A stretch of DNA of 64,000 nt from Prosopocoilus inquinatus (GCA_036172665.1 CM069876.1:7378001-7442000), one strand, 5' to 3'. Counted from the first letter of the stretch, positions 11,517-23,527 are shown. Translations and numbers: made by a program. Notes: generated from the letters alone by a model not told the origin.

Positions 11517-12025
11517 AAGGTCATTTAGAATAAGTACCCGACCCGTTAGGAGTGTGATGTACGTACGAAATTGCGAAAAATAAATTTATTGGAAGCGTTT
11601 CAAAAATAAATCTTCTTTGAAGTCAAAATGGATTCTGCGATTTATTTCTTACGTGTGCATACACAAGTTCGATTCCGAATGAATGAATTACGTGTTACAC
11701 ATTTCTTTTCCGCAGAAAGCCAGAAACAAAAACCGTTCCAGTTCCAGGTACACTCCGCGAATATTCATTGCTCTTGTGACCGACGGATTACGGCTGCACC
11801 AGTGCCCATCAATCAATTTATAATTGAATCTTCAACGCATTTTATCTTGAAAGTAAGTATATTATTTGTTTGTGTACTAGAATGGTCGCAATATGAGAAG
11901 GATCTATGAGCAGAACTTATCTGCTTGTTTTGCTTGTGCAATAAGCACCACGTGACAGGTCCTTCTCATGTTCCGACCACTCTATCTGTGGTTAACAGAT
12001 CGGACACTTATTTTGAATCACCCCG
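11517..12025. mobile_element. TIR-element family B, ~510 bp
   Basis: Left end AGGTCATTTAGAATAAGTAC pairs imperfectly with the right end GGACACTTATTTTGAATCACC. TA lies at both sides. It is related to 9945-11010. The 93-codon frame 11628-11909 lies within it and is not recognised; it is probably fortuitous. Confidence 0.55.
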
Positions 12026-12027
12026 TA

Positions 12028-13114
12028 AAATAAGGTAAGTAAATGATTTTATTTTAACATGGAACATTGCTGTTCATGTTACTATAGAAACTAATTCCAA
12101 TTTCTAAAAATATCGTTGCATGATCGTCGTCGTTAAATTTATCCATTTTATTTTGGAACATCTGTCAGGCGATGACGGCGAACATTTTTGAAAACTTGTT
12201 GGGATGTTTGTTTTGAATTAAAGAATTCCCATTTTCCTTATGTTGTAAATTTACTTATTTCACACAAGAATATACTTATCAAATATAATTGAAAAAATCG
12301 CTATTATCTTGTATCACAAGTATACTGAAAGCACTAAAATAGAACAAATTCATGACAGCTGTCATCTCATGTTTTATTTTAAAAATGACACTTTTATTAT
12401 TACAAATTGTAAACGTTGCTATGGATTCTCAGATTCATACGTAACAGCAATGTCTTACATTAAAATAAATTCACGGTATAATTGGAACAAATGACGAAAT
12501 CAATTTGTTAAAATGATGTACCAATAAATTTCTTTTCAAATAAATTATCGAGAATTCAATTAGATTTCATTTTTAATAACAGAAAATAAATTCTTGCAGC
12601 TTCAATTAGTTTTAAAATTTTCCCAGGAGTATTCAATAACGATTAGAAAGATAATCAATTAAAACAAAATTACATATTCATTGAACGTAAATAACCTACT
12701 AATACTAACACGAAAGTTAAATGTATCATTAACTCGGTCGTAAACAAAATTAGTTAACAACGATTTGCGATGATCCATGAAGCAATTTCCGGTAGGCACC
12801 CTTTTCATTTATTTTGTGTAAAACAGAAAACTGGGACAAACCCGAGAAACTCGGACCACAGGTGATAAAGAAACAATGAGAAAAAAACACTTTCTAACAT
12901 GTTCGCACTTCTTCCGCACAGACAGACTTTCACTGGTAGTTAAATTTGTTTAGGAACACCTCATTTAAAACATTAATGTACCTACACGTAGTGTAGTGGT
13001 GATAAAGAAACGAATAATTTGGATATTTTCCAGACGGTCACTTCTTTCAAAAAAAAGAAACGCTTGGATTCGTCAGTTTTGTCTTATGCCTTTTCCATTA
13101 ATTATTTTGAATAC
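12028..13114. other. Unassigned AT-rich DNA
   Basis: No gene is recognised. The phrase GTGATAAAGAAAC occurs twice (about 12860 and 12998) and, inverted, at about 15068. It may be an older repeat, but boundaries cannot be set. Confidence 0.4.
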
Positions 13115-13320
13115 TACAGGATGATTGCGAAAAGCTGGACGAGTGTCAGCTTTATATTTTAATTGGAACCCCTGTTTTTCGTAAATTTGAATTCTACTCA
13201 AAAGTTTTCACATCTTAAACAAATATAAATAACAAATAAAATTGCAAGTGTAACTTTTGAAGGCGTGAAGGTCTCGAAAACAGATGACTTTTGACATTTG
13301 GTGACTTTATACGAAATATA

Positions 13321-14955
13321 CAGTAAGGGACGAAATTGTGGGTGCGACTTTTATATTACTGGTTATTTCCCGCAAACGTTTATCCATTTATACCTGCGTC
13401 ATTCATAAATCGACAACAACATCTTAAAACTGTGCAAATAACGTTTATTGGGTATTATTTCATGAATGATTAATCCCTTTATGGTGGAGTTTGTTTTATT
13501 TAATTTATAGATGTTTTTAGCTGGACAAAATTATGGCTACAACGATGCAGCTTTAGTTTCATCAGAACTATTCTAGCGTGCACACAATATTAGTGGATTA
13601 ATCTGAAAAGCAGCATTTTTATTGAGTTAATAATTAATAGAGAAATGTCCTAAGAAAATTCGTTTTTAAACTAAAAATTTCTCATGGCTCCTAGAAAAGA
13701 AATCGCTTTAGAAATTCGAAAACGCATTGTTGAAGACCGAAAAGTGGGTTTAAGTTATGAACAATTAGCAAAAAAGTATAAAGTATCGAAAAAGATTGTT
13801 GTTCGTATTTGTAAAAAATTTGAAGCCACTAATAGTACTGAAAATATCGCGGGTCGAGGGCGAAAAAGAAAATCTACACCAAGAGACGATGCCCGAATTG
13901 TGCGGGAAGTGAGAAAAAATCCTAGTGCAAGTGCTCGCCAAGTGAGGGAAAGTGTCAATATAAACGTTTCTACTAAAACGATTAAAAGAAGGATTAAGGA
14001 GACTGGCCTTCAAAGTTTTTTAAAAAGAAAGAAACCATTCGTTAGTGAACGAAATAAGAAAAAACGATTAATATTTGCAAAACAACATGTAAATAAACCC
14101 CCAGCCTATTGGGAAAAAGTGGTGTGGTCGGATGAATGTAAATTTGAGCTTTTTGGGTCAAAACGAAGAGGTACAGTATGGAGGCGAGCATGAGAAGCCT
14201 TAAGTTCTAAAATGGTAGAAGCTACAGTTAAACATGGAGGCGGTAATGTTCTTGTATGGGGTTGTTTTAGTAAAAGCGGTGTAGGCAATTTAGCTAGAAT
14301 AGAAGGTACGATGACAGGAATACCATACGTACAAATTTTGGATGAAAGTTGGTATCCTTCGCTCGAAAAAATGTACCTTGACGACTTTATTTTTCAACAG
14401 GATAACGATCCCAAGCATACTTCGCGAGTTGCTAAGAATTATTTCCAAGAAATGACATTGAAGTCCTTCAGTGGCCGCCTCAAAGTGCGGATCTAAACCC
14501 AATTGAACACTTGTGGGCTTATTTAGAAGGCAAAATTTCACGAGAAGAAGTAACAAATGCCACATCTTACTTTAACAAACTGATCGCTGTTTGGGAAGAA
14601 ATTCCAGCAGAAATAATAACAAATTTAATTGACAGCATACCACGGCGACTTTCAGCAGTCATTGCAGCCAAGTGAGGTCATACTAAATATTAATTCTGGT
14701 GAAATTTATGTAATACAAATTTAAAAAAGAATTTGTACCCATAATTTTGTCCACCTCTTATTTCAGAAATTATTAAGTCATTATAATAAAGTACTTGTTT
14801 TTTCGTTTATCTTTTCACTTTTTTGATAGAATATTATATTTAGTTGTCAATAAACTGTTCAGTTGATTATTTTTGTTTATATTTTAATTCTGTGTATATA
14901 TCCTTTTCAAATACGATAGAACTCTCTTCCGTACCTAGAATTTTGTCCCCGACTG
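13321..14955 (+). mobile_element. Tc1-like DNA transposon, copy 1
   Basis: A 1635-bp element bounded by TA (13319-13320 and 14956-14957). The ends are CAGTAAGGGACGAAATTGTG and, on the other strand, CAGTCGGGGACAAAATTCTA. A second copy of the same family lies at 49456-51106 in the opposite orientation. It is inserted in the MITE 13117-15027. The transposase gene occupies 13684-14675 and is inactivated. Confidence 0.93.
13684..14675 (+). pseudogene. Tc1-like (DD34E) transposase, two lesions
   Basis: The frame starts at an ATG (MAPRKEIALEIRKR) and shows a paired helix-turn-helix DNA-binding region (about residues 1-110: a Psq-like first helix set, a basic GRGRKRKS linker, then the TIKRRIKETGLQS helix). 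The RNase-H-fold catalytic domain follows. Visible catalytic motifs are WSDECKFELFG (first Asp), QQDNDPKHTS (second Asp) and, beyond the frameshift, PDLNPIEHLW (Glu), spacing DD34E. A TGA at 14191-14193 replaces the Gly codon that copy 2 has. A 1-nt deletion near 14450-14465 shifts the frame after FQE. The original stop would be TGA at 14673-14675, about 330 residues, normal for the family. No active enzyme is expected. Confidence 0.93.
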
Positions 14956-15029
14956 TATATGTAAAATTCTGAATTACAAACAAAAATCAAAGTTTAGCAC
15001 TCGCCTAGTTTTTTACCAAACACGCTGTA

Positions 15030-17559
15030 GTATTAAAAGTATTTACTGAAATTTATGCGTTTCTTTATCACGACCTACATCCATACACCTTAAAGAAGTA
15101 AAAATTATCTGTGGGTGGTCTAGTTTGATCTTTCGACCTAGTCCATGAATAAAATTCGCACGACATTTATGTAAACATCATAGAAGCACATAAATCTTCG
15201 CCAAATTCAAGGTATTAAACTTAATTACATATTCTATTGTCAGTTTATTAGTCTAGTAGTAATGAGCAATCATTAAAAACATTCAAAAAGGTAGTGCTTA
15301 ATTAAAAGAAAAATTATCAATGAGATTCTATAACTATACCTACATCCATACCTGCTCACAATCGTTACAATGGTTATTAAAATATAATTGCAATGATGTC
15401 CTGAAAAAGCTGAAGGGAAAGGCTCAGCATTGTTATTTCAGCCCCTATTATTATTATGATGCTTTGATGTTTTGCAATCACTCGATCTAATTACAATGAA
15501 TATCTATCTATCATCGATATAAAGCAGGTTATATCATTTGCACAAGGGAGATAGATGTCCAATCTCATGCAATCGTTCAAATGTAATCAAAAGGTTCGTT
15601 CGTTGCATGTGCTGCTTGCTATTATTATAGCTTCGTTATTGACAGTCTGTTTCAAATAACAATATCGGTAAATATGAAATGACGCCACCGTCATTATTAT
15701 AAAAACAGGATTGGACATCTAATCTCATATGTGTTAAAAATTGCAGTTTTTCTTTTTATTAGGCAATCCAAAGTTTTCGTGCAATTACATCAGATCACGA
15801 AATTACTTCTAAATACGAAATAGGAATGAGAGAGAAGAAGGTCGGGCATTGAAAAGTATCGACCTCTACCAACAATAAATGACTCTTCAAGGAAACTGAA
15901 GCAAGATAAAGACGAGTTCAACAATACAAATATTTAAAAGTATAAAGTAGTATAAACAAAGAAAGGTAACGACATGGTGAAATTGTCACAGAAAAGGAAC
16001 AAGATAAGGTTATAGAAAAGGGAAAGTACAGTTACACAAAATTACCTCACTTAGGTACATCACGATGAAAATAAATGATGCAATAAGAGAACATCACAAA
16101 GAACTACCTAAAGATGTGAGTCCACTTAAGAGTAACTATTCTCGAATACCTAACGTATGATACACTATTACAATCAGGAGAAAAGATGAATAGAATGATG
16201 AAAAGATGTACGTTATATCTAAAAAATAGAAACTGATGATGGTCGTACAAAGACGAAACGTTTCACTTCAATTCTGCAACCCCTATTCGAAATAGAATCA
16301 AAAAGCATTTACCTAAAGAAAGTTAAATCAGAATTTCAGAATTATTCATAATAAGAGAGATATTTACAGAGGAGAAAAGAAAACATACATTTTTACATTT
16401 ACAATAAGGCAATGATTTGTGCAACTTTTCTTCCAATTAACCAAATGTGTATCTCTTACGGTTTAGGAGATCCCTTCAGTGCACACTCAACTCGAAACAG
16501 CCGGTATTAGCGTGAACATCGATGAACATGTCGCAAGAATTAAAAGTTATACTCAAACAAAAAATATGATATCCTAACTCAAAAATAAGAAAACAACATC
16601 CCGTACTACGAATGATTCTTCATACGTAGATACTACATTAGCAAATACCGGTGGAATTGAAGCATTCGACATGATAATATGAATGGGAAAAAGACAAAAC
16701 TCAATCTTGCTTCTCCATTATTTTGCTTGGATCGGAGTAAATATTAAGGCACTTGTAAGTTTCACGTCTTCTTGCAAATGACATTTTGAATGAAACAAAG
16801 CTTTTAATTTGCAGTAACTTTTTTACATAATTTTTTGAAGGAACAGCCGGATGGCACGATGTCAGTTATTGTGAAAAATTTACAAAAATTAGTTAGCAAG
16901 GTAACAGAGACAGGTTACCATAATGAACGTCTATTGGTTAATTAGATACTTCTCTCTCAGATTCATACGGGCCTTAAACACAAAAAGCTTCAACTTGTTG
17001 CATACTTTTTGAAAGACACCGTACATGCATATTCTCTCTGTTCTTTTTCACGGAATGGTGAAGTCTTTTGAGCATAACCAATAATCATCCCTGAAAGAAT
17101 AGAAAAATTTAATTGCATTCTATCTACAACCTAGATTGATGAACTTTGTTTCAAGAAAGATAGTGTTTCCTTTCCTTTTCGATCCTTAATTTTCTAAATC
17201 AAATCGATTAGTTTTTTTATTAAACACTACAGACTCTTCCTAAATATTTAAGCTGTTGAAACTTTTTTTAGAGAGTTCTTCAACTTTTGTACCATTTATT
17301 TAATCCAGTATTTCATGAAAGTTTGGACAAAAGTTAATTTTCTTTTATTGCAACCAATGCATAAAAAATGGACATACAGTTCTTCGTCAACAAATATACA
17401 ATCCCTGGACCACCAAGGTTATTTAGAAATTTATTAGAGTAAACAGTGAACAGCACTTCAGTAATTTGCATCTGCAAAAATCATAATAGAACAAACTTTG
17501 AACTGGTTTGCTTTCGCCGGTTAAAGGTGTTTTGTTTGTGCTGTGAATATAACGTAGCT
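15030..17559. other. Unassigned DNA; A-rich tract at 15840-16400
   Basis: No gene is recognised. From 15840 to about 16400 the plus strand is A-rich like a LINE sense strand, and an isolated YKYLKV-like hexapeptide is readable near 15938. Neighbouring frames do not give convincing RT motifs. This could be a very old LINE remnant but is not supported enough to call. ATCT-type microsatellite text occurs near 15500-15530. Confidence 0.35.
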
Positions 17560-18113
17560 TTTGCTGGAATTTAGCAGAAAAGCTTATCTACGGTCGTACC
17601 ACCAGCGAGTTTTGGGGTATTTTAAAGCCTCATCCGAAGCCTGAGTTGTTTGTAAACTCAGATAAATTTAGGAATCGCATTTTGCCATTATGGACGCTAA
17701 CAGCTTTCTTTCTTTCTTCAGGCTCTTACTTTGACTCTTATTTTTTATTCTTATTTTTACTTTCACCGTTTACGTTTACGTTTACCTTCGATTTCATTCT
17801 ACTTGCGATTTTTGGAGTCACTTTCAGACTGAGTTGCAATTGCAGCTGCAGTTTCAATACCGTTTCGGACTAGCCATCTCCTGGGCTGACGTCGAAACTC
17901 TCCCGGCCACAAAGCATTGTCACCAGGTGTCACTGCCCCACAGACTTCACCATCGGGGGAATAAACTGGACATAACCTGACAAATTTGACGTTCGATTCC
18001 GTGAGTTAACCTTATTCTCAAATTTTACTCAACGATTTTGATATCGCGTTTCGATGGTTGCATGTCCTTTATGGAGAGCGAATTTCGGCTGAATCCGTAG
18101 TTTATCGTTACGT
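17560..18113. other. Unassigned DNA with a TTTACG-type short repeat
   Basis: Contains a short TTTACG/TTTACC repeat (about 17770-17795) and a GC-richer stretch at 17880-17990. A 75-codon plus frame (17646-17873) is Phe/Leu-rich without motifs. Confidence 0.35.
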
Positions 18114-18366
18114 TGTACGACTAGCTTAAAGTAGCAGTATCTATAACGTAAGTGTTATTGCTTATGATTTGTATATTTATTAGCTTTTGTTGTAGATTAA
18201 TAAAGGCCGAATTTTGTGGATTTATGTGTATCGTTCGTTCTCTACCTTCGCTTACAAGTGAGATACGTTTAGATTCGAGTTTTGTGTGGAACCTTCTGCA
18301 AACACTAAGTCGGTCCGGGGACGCTGACGAGGTGCTTCTACGCAATCAGCTTGGGTTTAGTTAGTA
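18114..18366 (+). repeat. Candidate LTR (solo or orphan)
   Basis: The stretch starts TGTACGACTAGC, contains AATAAA (about 18199) and is directly followed by a primer-binding-site-like sequence at 18368. No second LTR and no gag or pol frame is recognised in the 3' direction; a LINE fragment follows at 18541. The minus-strand 74-codon frame over it is probably fortuitous. The boundaries are guesses. Confidence 0.3.
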
Positions 18367-18367
18367 C

Positions 18368-18378
18368 TGGCGCCCGAA
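18368..18378 (+). other. Candidate primer-binding site (tRNA-Lys type)
   Basis: TGGCGCCCGAA is identical to the first 11 positions expected for priming by the 3' end of tRNA-Lys(UUU); the next bases diverge. It supports, but does not prove, an LTR immediately upstream. Confidence 0.35.
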
Positions 18379-18540
18379 TACTTTACCATCAAAATATTAC
18401 CCACCCCCATTCTCACTGTAACTAGCCGAGGGGAAAAGCTGGTGAGAGACCCAGCGCAGACTTGTCACCAGGTTCAGCTAACATTAGAGGCTATTCGCTT
18501 TACAGTAAATTCGGTGACAACTTGAACATGAGCACTGGAC

Positions 18541-19033
18541 ACTGTAACGATTTCTGCATTTCCAGTCACAAATCAATACTATATCAATGTGGTGCTCATT
18601 ACAGGAGGCATAAAAGTATTTAATTCACTACCTCCCGATAAAAACCTCCAGATGAAATTGCATAACTTCTACTTCGCTGAATAACTTCTGATTCTCAGCT
18701 GATAAAGTGGTAATGTACATTTCTGTAATAGACTTAGATACATCCCTTCTTTATCTTCGTTTTTTTCTATTTGTTTTATATGTACCTACAGTCATATTTC
18801 CAACCTTTTTTATATTACTAACAATGTAATGTTTATTGCGTAATATGATATTTAAATTTCATTGCACTACCTTTTTTAATTATTTGTTATATGTATTATA
18901 TTTGTTATATTTATTATTATTTTATTTGATTATTATTATGTTTATATACTCTTAATATTTTATTGTGTTTACATGACAATGTCCATATCTGTTGATAAGC
19001 GACAGTAAATAAATATTATTATTATTATTATTA
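18541..19033 (+). pseudogene. LINE 3'-end fragment with (ATT)n tail
   Basis: Near 18608-18670 one frame reads IKVFNSLPPDKNLQMKLHNF, which resembles the C-terminal end of jockey/CR1-type ORF2 proteins (xxKxYNxLPxxI). A stop follows, then a T-rich 3' region and AATAAATATTATTATTATTATTA at 19009-19033, the AATAAA plus ATT-repeat arrangement also seen at the other LINE ends of this window. It is strongly 5'-truncated, as is usual for LINE insertions. Confidence 0.6.
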
Positions 19034-21078
19034 ATTTGTTAAACATCTTATTTCAGTGTTAAGCTAAATGTAAGTATTCGATTTAATTCGATATTTCGAT
19101 ACGAATCCGTGAATCGAATCATGAAAAGAATTGATTCGATCCGATTCGATACGATATTTCAATTTTAATTTTTTTTAGATAGATGAATCGATTCAAAAAG
19201 AAGTCGATTAGAACTCATTGATTTTTTGCGTAAGCCTAAATAGGACTTTGTTATAAAGGAACAAATAGGTTTTAGAAAAATGTTATGATTATTTTATTTT
19301 TTTATTTGTAGGTGCTTTTAATTCACATACGTTTGGCTCTGGAAATTCCCAATATGAAAGGATTTTTCTGTTTAATTTGGCAGCATCACGTATTCAGTAG
19401 GAAATCCTTGGCCTGATTCAAGACATGATAACGCCCGGCACGATATTCTCGTTAGATTCAGGAATATTCTCATTTCGCTATGGCATTATTAAAAGATTCT
19501 CATTCGAGCTTCCTATATTTTTCCTACGAGCTGACGCCGTAGAAAATGGCAAAGATATTACAATTTAAATAAAACTATTTTCCCACGTGCCATCCCAACA
19601 CTGCGGAAAAGCTGTAAAACCTTGGGTCATGATTCGAGTTGCAATAACGGGAATAAAAGATGTTCCTCGGTTCTCATCTCATGATCGCGTTATTAAAAAA
19701 TTCTCAGGCGAAGTTGTTTCGAGGAGTAAAAGCCGTCCGTGCAAATTACCAACCTGCTCACCCCCTGTTAAAATATTCAAGCCTTCCCCGTGCGAGGGAA
19801 ACGAGCGGAGTTAATTAAAACCAGTTTATAAAGGCAGGCTCTCGGTATGTATCTGGGAGTGAAAAAGATAAACACAAGGCATCAGGATATTTTCTCGAGC
19901 GGTGTTATTTCATCATAACTAAATTTTACATCCACGTAAACTACTTTCTAATCTGCACATGACATAAGCAAGTATTTGATGCCGCGGTGGTCGGCCTTGG
20001 CTTCTCCTCGAGTTCAATTGCAGTTACCGGATCGATATCATACAACATCTGTTTGTGATTGATTCAATAACGTGTTCCGACTGGTATCAGATAAGCGTCG
20101 AATTTTGTTGTAATGTGCTTGGTATGTCGTTAAACAAATTGAACTTACTTGATTATATCCGGCTGCACCGCCGTATTGCAAGAGATACAAGATTACAGGA
20201 GAACTATACGAGGCTAATGAGCTTTTTACATAAAATCTCAGTTACATTAATAGTTTACTCTGACGGAATTAAAGAAAAGCCCCAATAATCTTTCGTACTA
20301 TCTGTGGTTGGTTTAAATACGTTTTAGTGAGGACAAGATTTACATATAACGTAGATATGCTAATTTGAGGACTCACGTTCCATAGAGTAGATTTTTGTAC
20401 ATATTTCTTCTTGTTCGTCTGTTTATTAAGCCAAAGTTTGAAACAGTACGCCCTTGAGATTATTTCTGCCATTGCGATCCCTTCGCATTCGATGCCGTTT
20501 TTTAAAATATGTAATTCATCAAATATGTACATTTCTGTTAACAAATTAAGTGTTCGACATTAATTGAATACATGCGCCGGAGCCTGACGCGATATAATCC
20601 TGAAGCTTCGGCGCCAGTCTGTCTGTTTCCACGACGGAATTTTCTGGGTAACTCCACAGGCAGGGAGACGCTCGAATATTCGCCCGACAGGAACATGGCG
20701 AAACCAGTCCGCATATTTAAGCAATCGTCCGCAGCAATAGGGTTCAGTTCGAAGTAGAGCTTATAAGTAGTTAATCGCTCGGCTTCTGTTAACGTAAATT
20801 AGTTTTTAATCTGCTTTATTTAAATAAATGTTAATGTTAAATTCGTTAATAAATTAGGTTTAGTTTCACCGAGTATTGTAAGTTGCACATGATACACTCA
20901 ATTAAAGGTTTTTATGCGTAGAAAAACATCATCCCCACTTGATACAGTTCAAAAGAGGGAGGAAACCTATAAGACTCCAGCAGAAAACGAAAAGTCGATC
21001 TTCCGGGTTCTTCGAGCGCAGTTTTTTTGACCTAATTTGAACTAATAACTATTGACAACGGAACAAAACTGGGGCCGA
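19034..21078. other. Unassigned DNA; ATTCGAT-rich patch and two GC-richer patches
   Basis: At 19076-19165 the phrase ATTCGAT/CGATAC recurs many times, a short degenerate satellite-like patch. GC-richer unique patches lie at 19580-19810 and 20570-20760. Each has an open frame (75 and 61 codons) but no recognised motif. They could be regulatory DNA or exons of a gene not visible here. Nothing else was seen. Confidence 0.35.
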
Positions 21079-21203
21079 ATTAAGTGAACGGTCAAATTGC
21101 ACAAAATCGTCAAGTCAATGGTCCGACTAAACCCTATGACCAATCACCAACTGAGAAAAGTGATCACGTGGTTTGGTCTGACTACATCGACCGTTCACTT
21201 ACC
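21079..21203. mobile_element. Short MITE with 13-bp perfect inverted ends
   Basis: TAAGTGAACGGTC at 21081-21093 is repeated exactly in inverted orientation at 21189-21201, with about 95 bp between. Interior noncoding. Confidence 0.6.
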
Positions 21204-21674
21204 GCAGCCTGGGTTATATTAAAAACAATGAAGATTATTGAGCAAAGGCTAAAGCCGACATATAATTTTTATTTTTAATTTCAGATTTCATCGAGCCACT
21301 GTCGCCGCCACACTTTTTTTGACGTAAATTTAATAAAGAATTTTGCTGGGCCGCTGTAATTACGAACTGACACTTATTACGGACGACAGACAAATAATGA
21401 ATAAAGTTCAGTCCTTATTTCTGTTTGAAAAATATTGGCCCACGTCAGCCTTGCAGTAATGGCAAAAACAGAATAACAATTTATCTTTAAAAAAAGCCAA
21501 TTTATTTATCATTCGTAGACGACAGTTCGTAAATACAGTTACCCAGCAAAAGTTTTAGTATCGTTAAATTTACGTCAAGGAAAGTGTACACGTTTTGGTC
21601 GTGGCCATCTATGAACAGTTCGTCGAATTACGATTTACTGGCGCGAAATTTGAAACGAATTTTTCCTCAATGTT
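21204..21674. other. Unassigned DNA
   Basis: No feature recognised. Confidence 0.4.
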
Positions 21675-21868
21675 TTAAGCAGAGCTTAAGTCGTGTTTAG
21701 AACATGACATTTTATGTAAGTTGACAGACACATTCTAATATGATACTTAAATGAAGTTTAAGTATCAGTCAGAATGTGATTGACATTATACTCACCATGC
21801 ATAAATGTCATGTACTAAACATGACTTAAACTTAAGTTTTACTTAAGATATTGGTGCAACCGGGCATT
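21675..21868. mobile_element. Palindromic MITE
   Basis: CTTAAGTCGTGTTTAGAACATGACATTTA at the left pairs with TAAATGTCATGTACTAAACATGACTTAA at the right; an inner stem ATTCTAATATGATACTTAAA / TTTAAGTATCAGTCAGAAT adds to the hairpin. The right outer end (GGTGCAACCGGGC) resembles the terminus of the MITE at 24411-24644. The left outer end is eroded. Confidence 0.65.
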
Positions 21869-22293
21869 AAAATCTCTCCCATTTCAAATTTAAATCAAAG
21901 TCTGCGGGCAAACGACGACAAGAAACAAAATGCCTTTTGGATTGCAATCAATTACGCAACATTCGAATTTATAATTGTCATAATAAACGTGGTAACTATG
22001 GCAACAGCACATGTTTAATCTCAAAATTGTGCAGAGGGAGGCACACTAACGGCAAATCATGGAACAGGTTTTCTTCAAATAAAATATAAAATGAAAACAG
22101 ATACTCGTTGATATACTACAATTAACGTCCAGTGGATTATCTGTACGTACTTAATTTGTGTTGTACGTTATACTGCAAGCCAGTGGCGTACGCAGGAGTG
22201 GTGAATGGGGGTGGGGGTTACAAATGAACGAAACTAATTCAATTAAATGAATTAAAAGAAACGCTTTTTGACACAAACAATTTTATTGACATT

Positions 22294-22703
22294 TTATATT
22301 AAGTGTTCGAGGACTTTTGCCAGTTCATCTAAAACAGACTCGACTGTGATGTCAATATCTCTGTGTATATTTACTACAGCAAGTCCATTTAGGCCCGATC
22401 TTACCATCTACCGATAAATTTAACCGTCGATTAATATCCTAGGAAACCATTGTCGGCACAATGGATATTAGCCGACGGTTAAATTTATCGGGAGGTGGTA
22501 AGATCCGGCCTTTGTCAATTTTCAGGCATTGTGTTCCTCAAATACATTTTGAGGCGTCTCAATAATGAAAAGGAACGTTCGCTGCCGGCTGTTGTAACTG
22601 GCAAAGTGACGAGGATTTTCAACAGTTTTCCAACTGAACTAAATGTTGTCTCTTTGTAGCAGAATGCCAACATTTCTACAGCATTTTTAGGAGGGCCTGG
22701 TTT
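22294..22703 (-). pseudogene. hAT transposase C-terminal dimerisation domain, split by a MITE
   Basis: Read on the minus strand from 22703, the sequence gives the conserved core LVTLPVTTAGSERSFSLLRR followed by LKMYLRNTM, the hallmark of the hAT C-terminal dimerisation region (T-x-x-SERSFS). A stop follows shortly before the MITE 22392-22510. On the far side of the MITE the gene resumes as LNGLAVVNIHRDIDITVESV and ends at a TAA at 22294-22296. In autonomous hATs this region lies at the end of a 600-800-residue protein, so the BED finger and the catalytic DDE parts are missing. This is the product of internal deletion and later insertion. Confidence 0.85.
22392..22510. mobile_element. Harbinger-type MITE in the hAT gene (family H, copy 1)
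   Basis: The ~119-bp element begins GGCCCGATCTTACCA and ends TGGTAAGATCCGGCC, and the arms pair for about 45 bp (ACCGATAAATTTAACCGTCG). Flanks are TTA (left) and TTT (right), compatible with the 3-bp TWA duplication of PIF/Harbinger elements. Related copies lie at 32804-32930 and 55241-55367. Confidence 0.75.
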
Positions 22704-22856
22704 GCTGCATATATGTATGGCGCCCCCATAACTTTCATTAATTAATGAACGATTTCGTGTTACGATTTTTCATATGAATAAATAGGTAACACTCGGTTAA
22801 TTTGTGGGGTGTTTTAACCCCCTTAATCCCTTACTACGTACGCCACTGCTGCAACC

Positions 22857-23281
22857 AACTTCAATGCGGTGGAATTTTTTTTTGTAATGGATGTTACAAA
22901 AAGTTCACCGTATACTTACAATACCATCATTATTTATACTTCCCTACTTGTAACACATACATAAAAATTCGGCAAAGTTTTCTCACAATAGCTCATTTCA
23001 TACTTACAACACAATATCTCAGGATGAAGTAAGCATTCCGTACCACCGAATTAAAAGGTCGCAAACAGGGCCTCCCAATTTAAAGGCAAATGAATGTAAG
23101 GTGTTTGGAAAATCGGTTCTTCTGGAGAAGCTTTTTATAGTATTAAAGCCTATTTGGACTGTGACATCGAACTTTAACATGTCCCGACCTTTTTGCGTTT
23201 TCTACTGTATTTTTACCGTCATCATCACTGAGATTATTACACTATTATTTTTTATTATTTTGTGTTTCTTTTCTAAAATCT
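22857..23281. other. Unassigned DNA
   Basis: AT-rich; two short frames (22802-23032, 23101-23295) without motifs. Nothing recognised. Confidence 0.4.
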
Positions 23282-23527
23282 TAATTGAAAATTAATCTCC
23301 GCCCACAATAATATTATATCCGTAGATACGTATCTCGGCAGCTAAGCTGCCATCTTCAGTACGCTACCAACTTAAAAGTACTTAAAAAGATCTAAAAACA
23401 ATCTAATCATCCTCATTTTAGATCTTTTCAAGTGCTTTTAAGTTGGTAACGTACTGAAGATGGCAGCTTAGCTGCCGAAATATGGATATATTAAAATTAT
23501 TATGGGCGGAGATTAATTTTCAATTAT
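23282..23527. mobile_element. Palindromic MITE, ~246 bp
   Basis: TTGAAAATTAATCTCCGCCC at the left pairs with GGGCGGAGATTAATTTTCAA at the right. The stem continues through GGCAGCTAAGCTGCC, CATCTTCAGTACG, ACCAACTTAAAAG and AAAGATCTAAAA, so nearly the entire unit is one hairpin with a short loop near 23405. Noncoding. Confidence 0.8.

Larger units (their letters stand above)
13117..15027. mobile_element. Small TA-flanked MITE interrupted by a Tc1-like element
   Basis: The left end CAGGATGATTGCGAAAAGCT and the right end, complementary to CAGCGTGTTTGGTAAAAAAC, are related inverted ends, followed inward by GGACGAGTG/AGGCGAGTG. TA flanks both sides (13115-13116 and 15028-15029). Without the nested Tc1-like element it would be about 275 bp. 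Noncoding. Confidence 0.65.
22181..22848 (-). mobile_element. Internally deleted hAT element with 8-bp target duplication
   Basis: Inverted ends CAGTGGCGTACGCAGGAGTG and the complement of CAGTGGCGTACGTAGTAAGG, a typical hAT terminus. Flanking 8-mers CTGCAAGC (22173-22180) and CTGCAACC (22849-22856) agree at 7 of 8 positions. The element retains only the 3' end of a transposase gene on the minus strand, and a second MITE (22392-22510) sits inside it. Confidence 0.85.

Noticed and set aside
12985..15080. Outer inverted pair GTGATAAAGAAACG around the Tc1-carrying MITE considered as a third nested element
   Set aside because: Only ~17 bp pair, the phrase also occurs at 12860, and no target duplication is visible.
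15840..16400. A-rich tract considered as a LINE RT/C-terminal remnant
   Set aside because: One YKYLKV-like hexapeptide only; neighbouring frames do not give further motifs in order.
17985..18003. GTTCGATTCC considered as a tRNA B box
   Set aside because: There is no A box at the right distance and no acceptor-stem complementarity.
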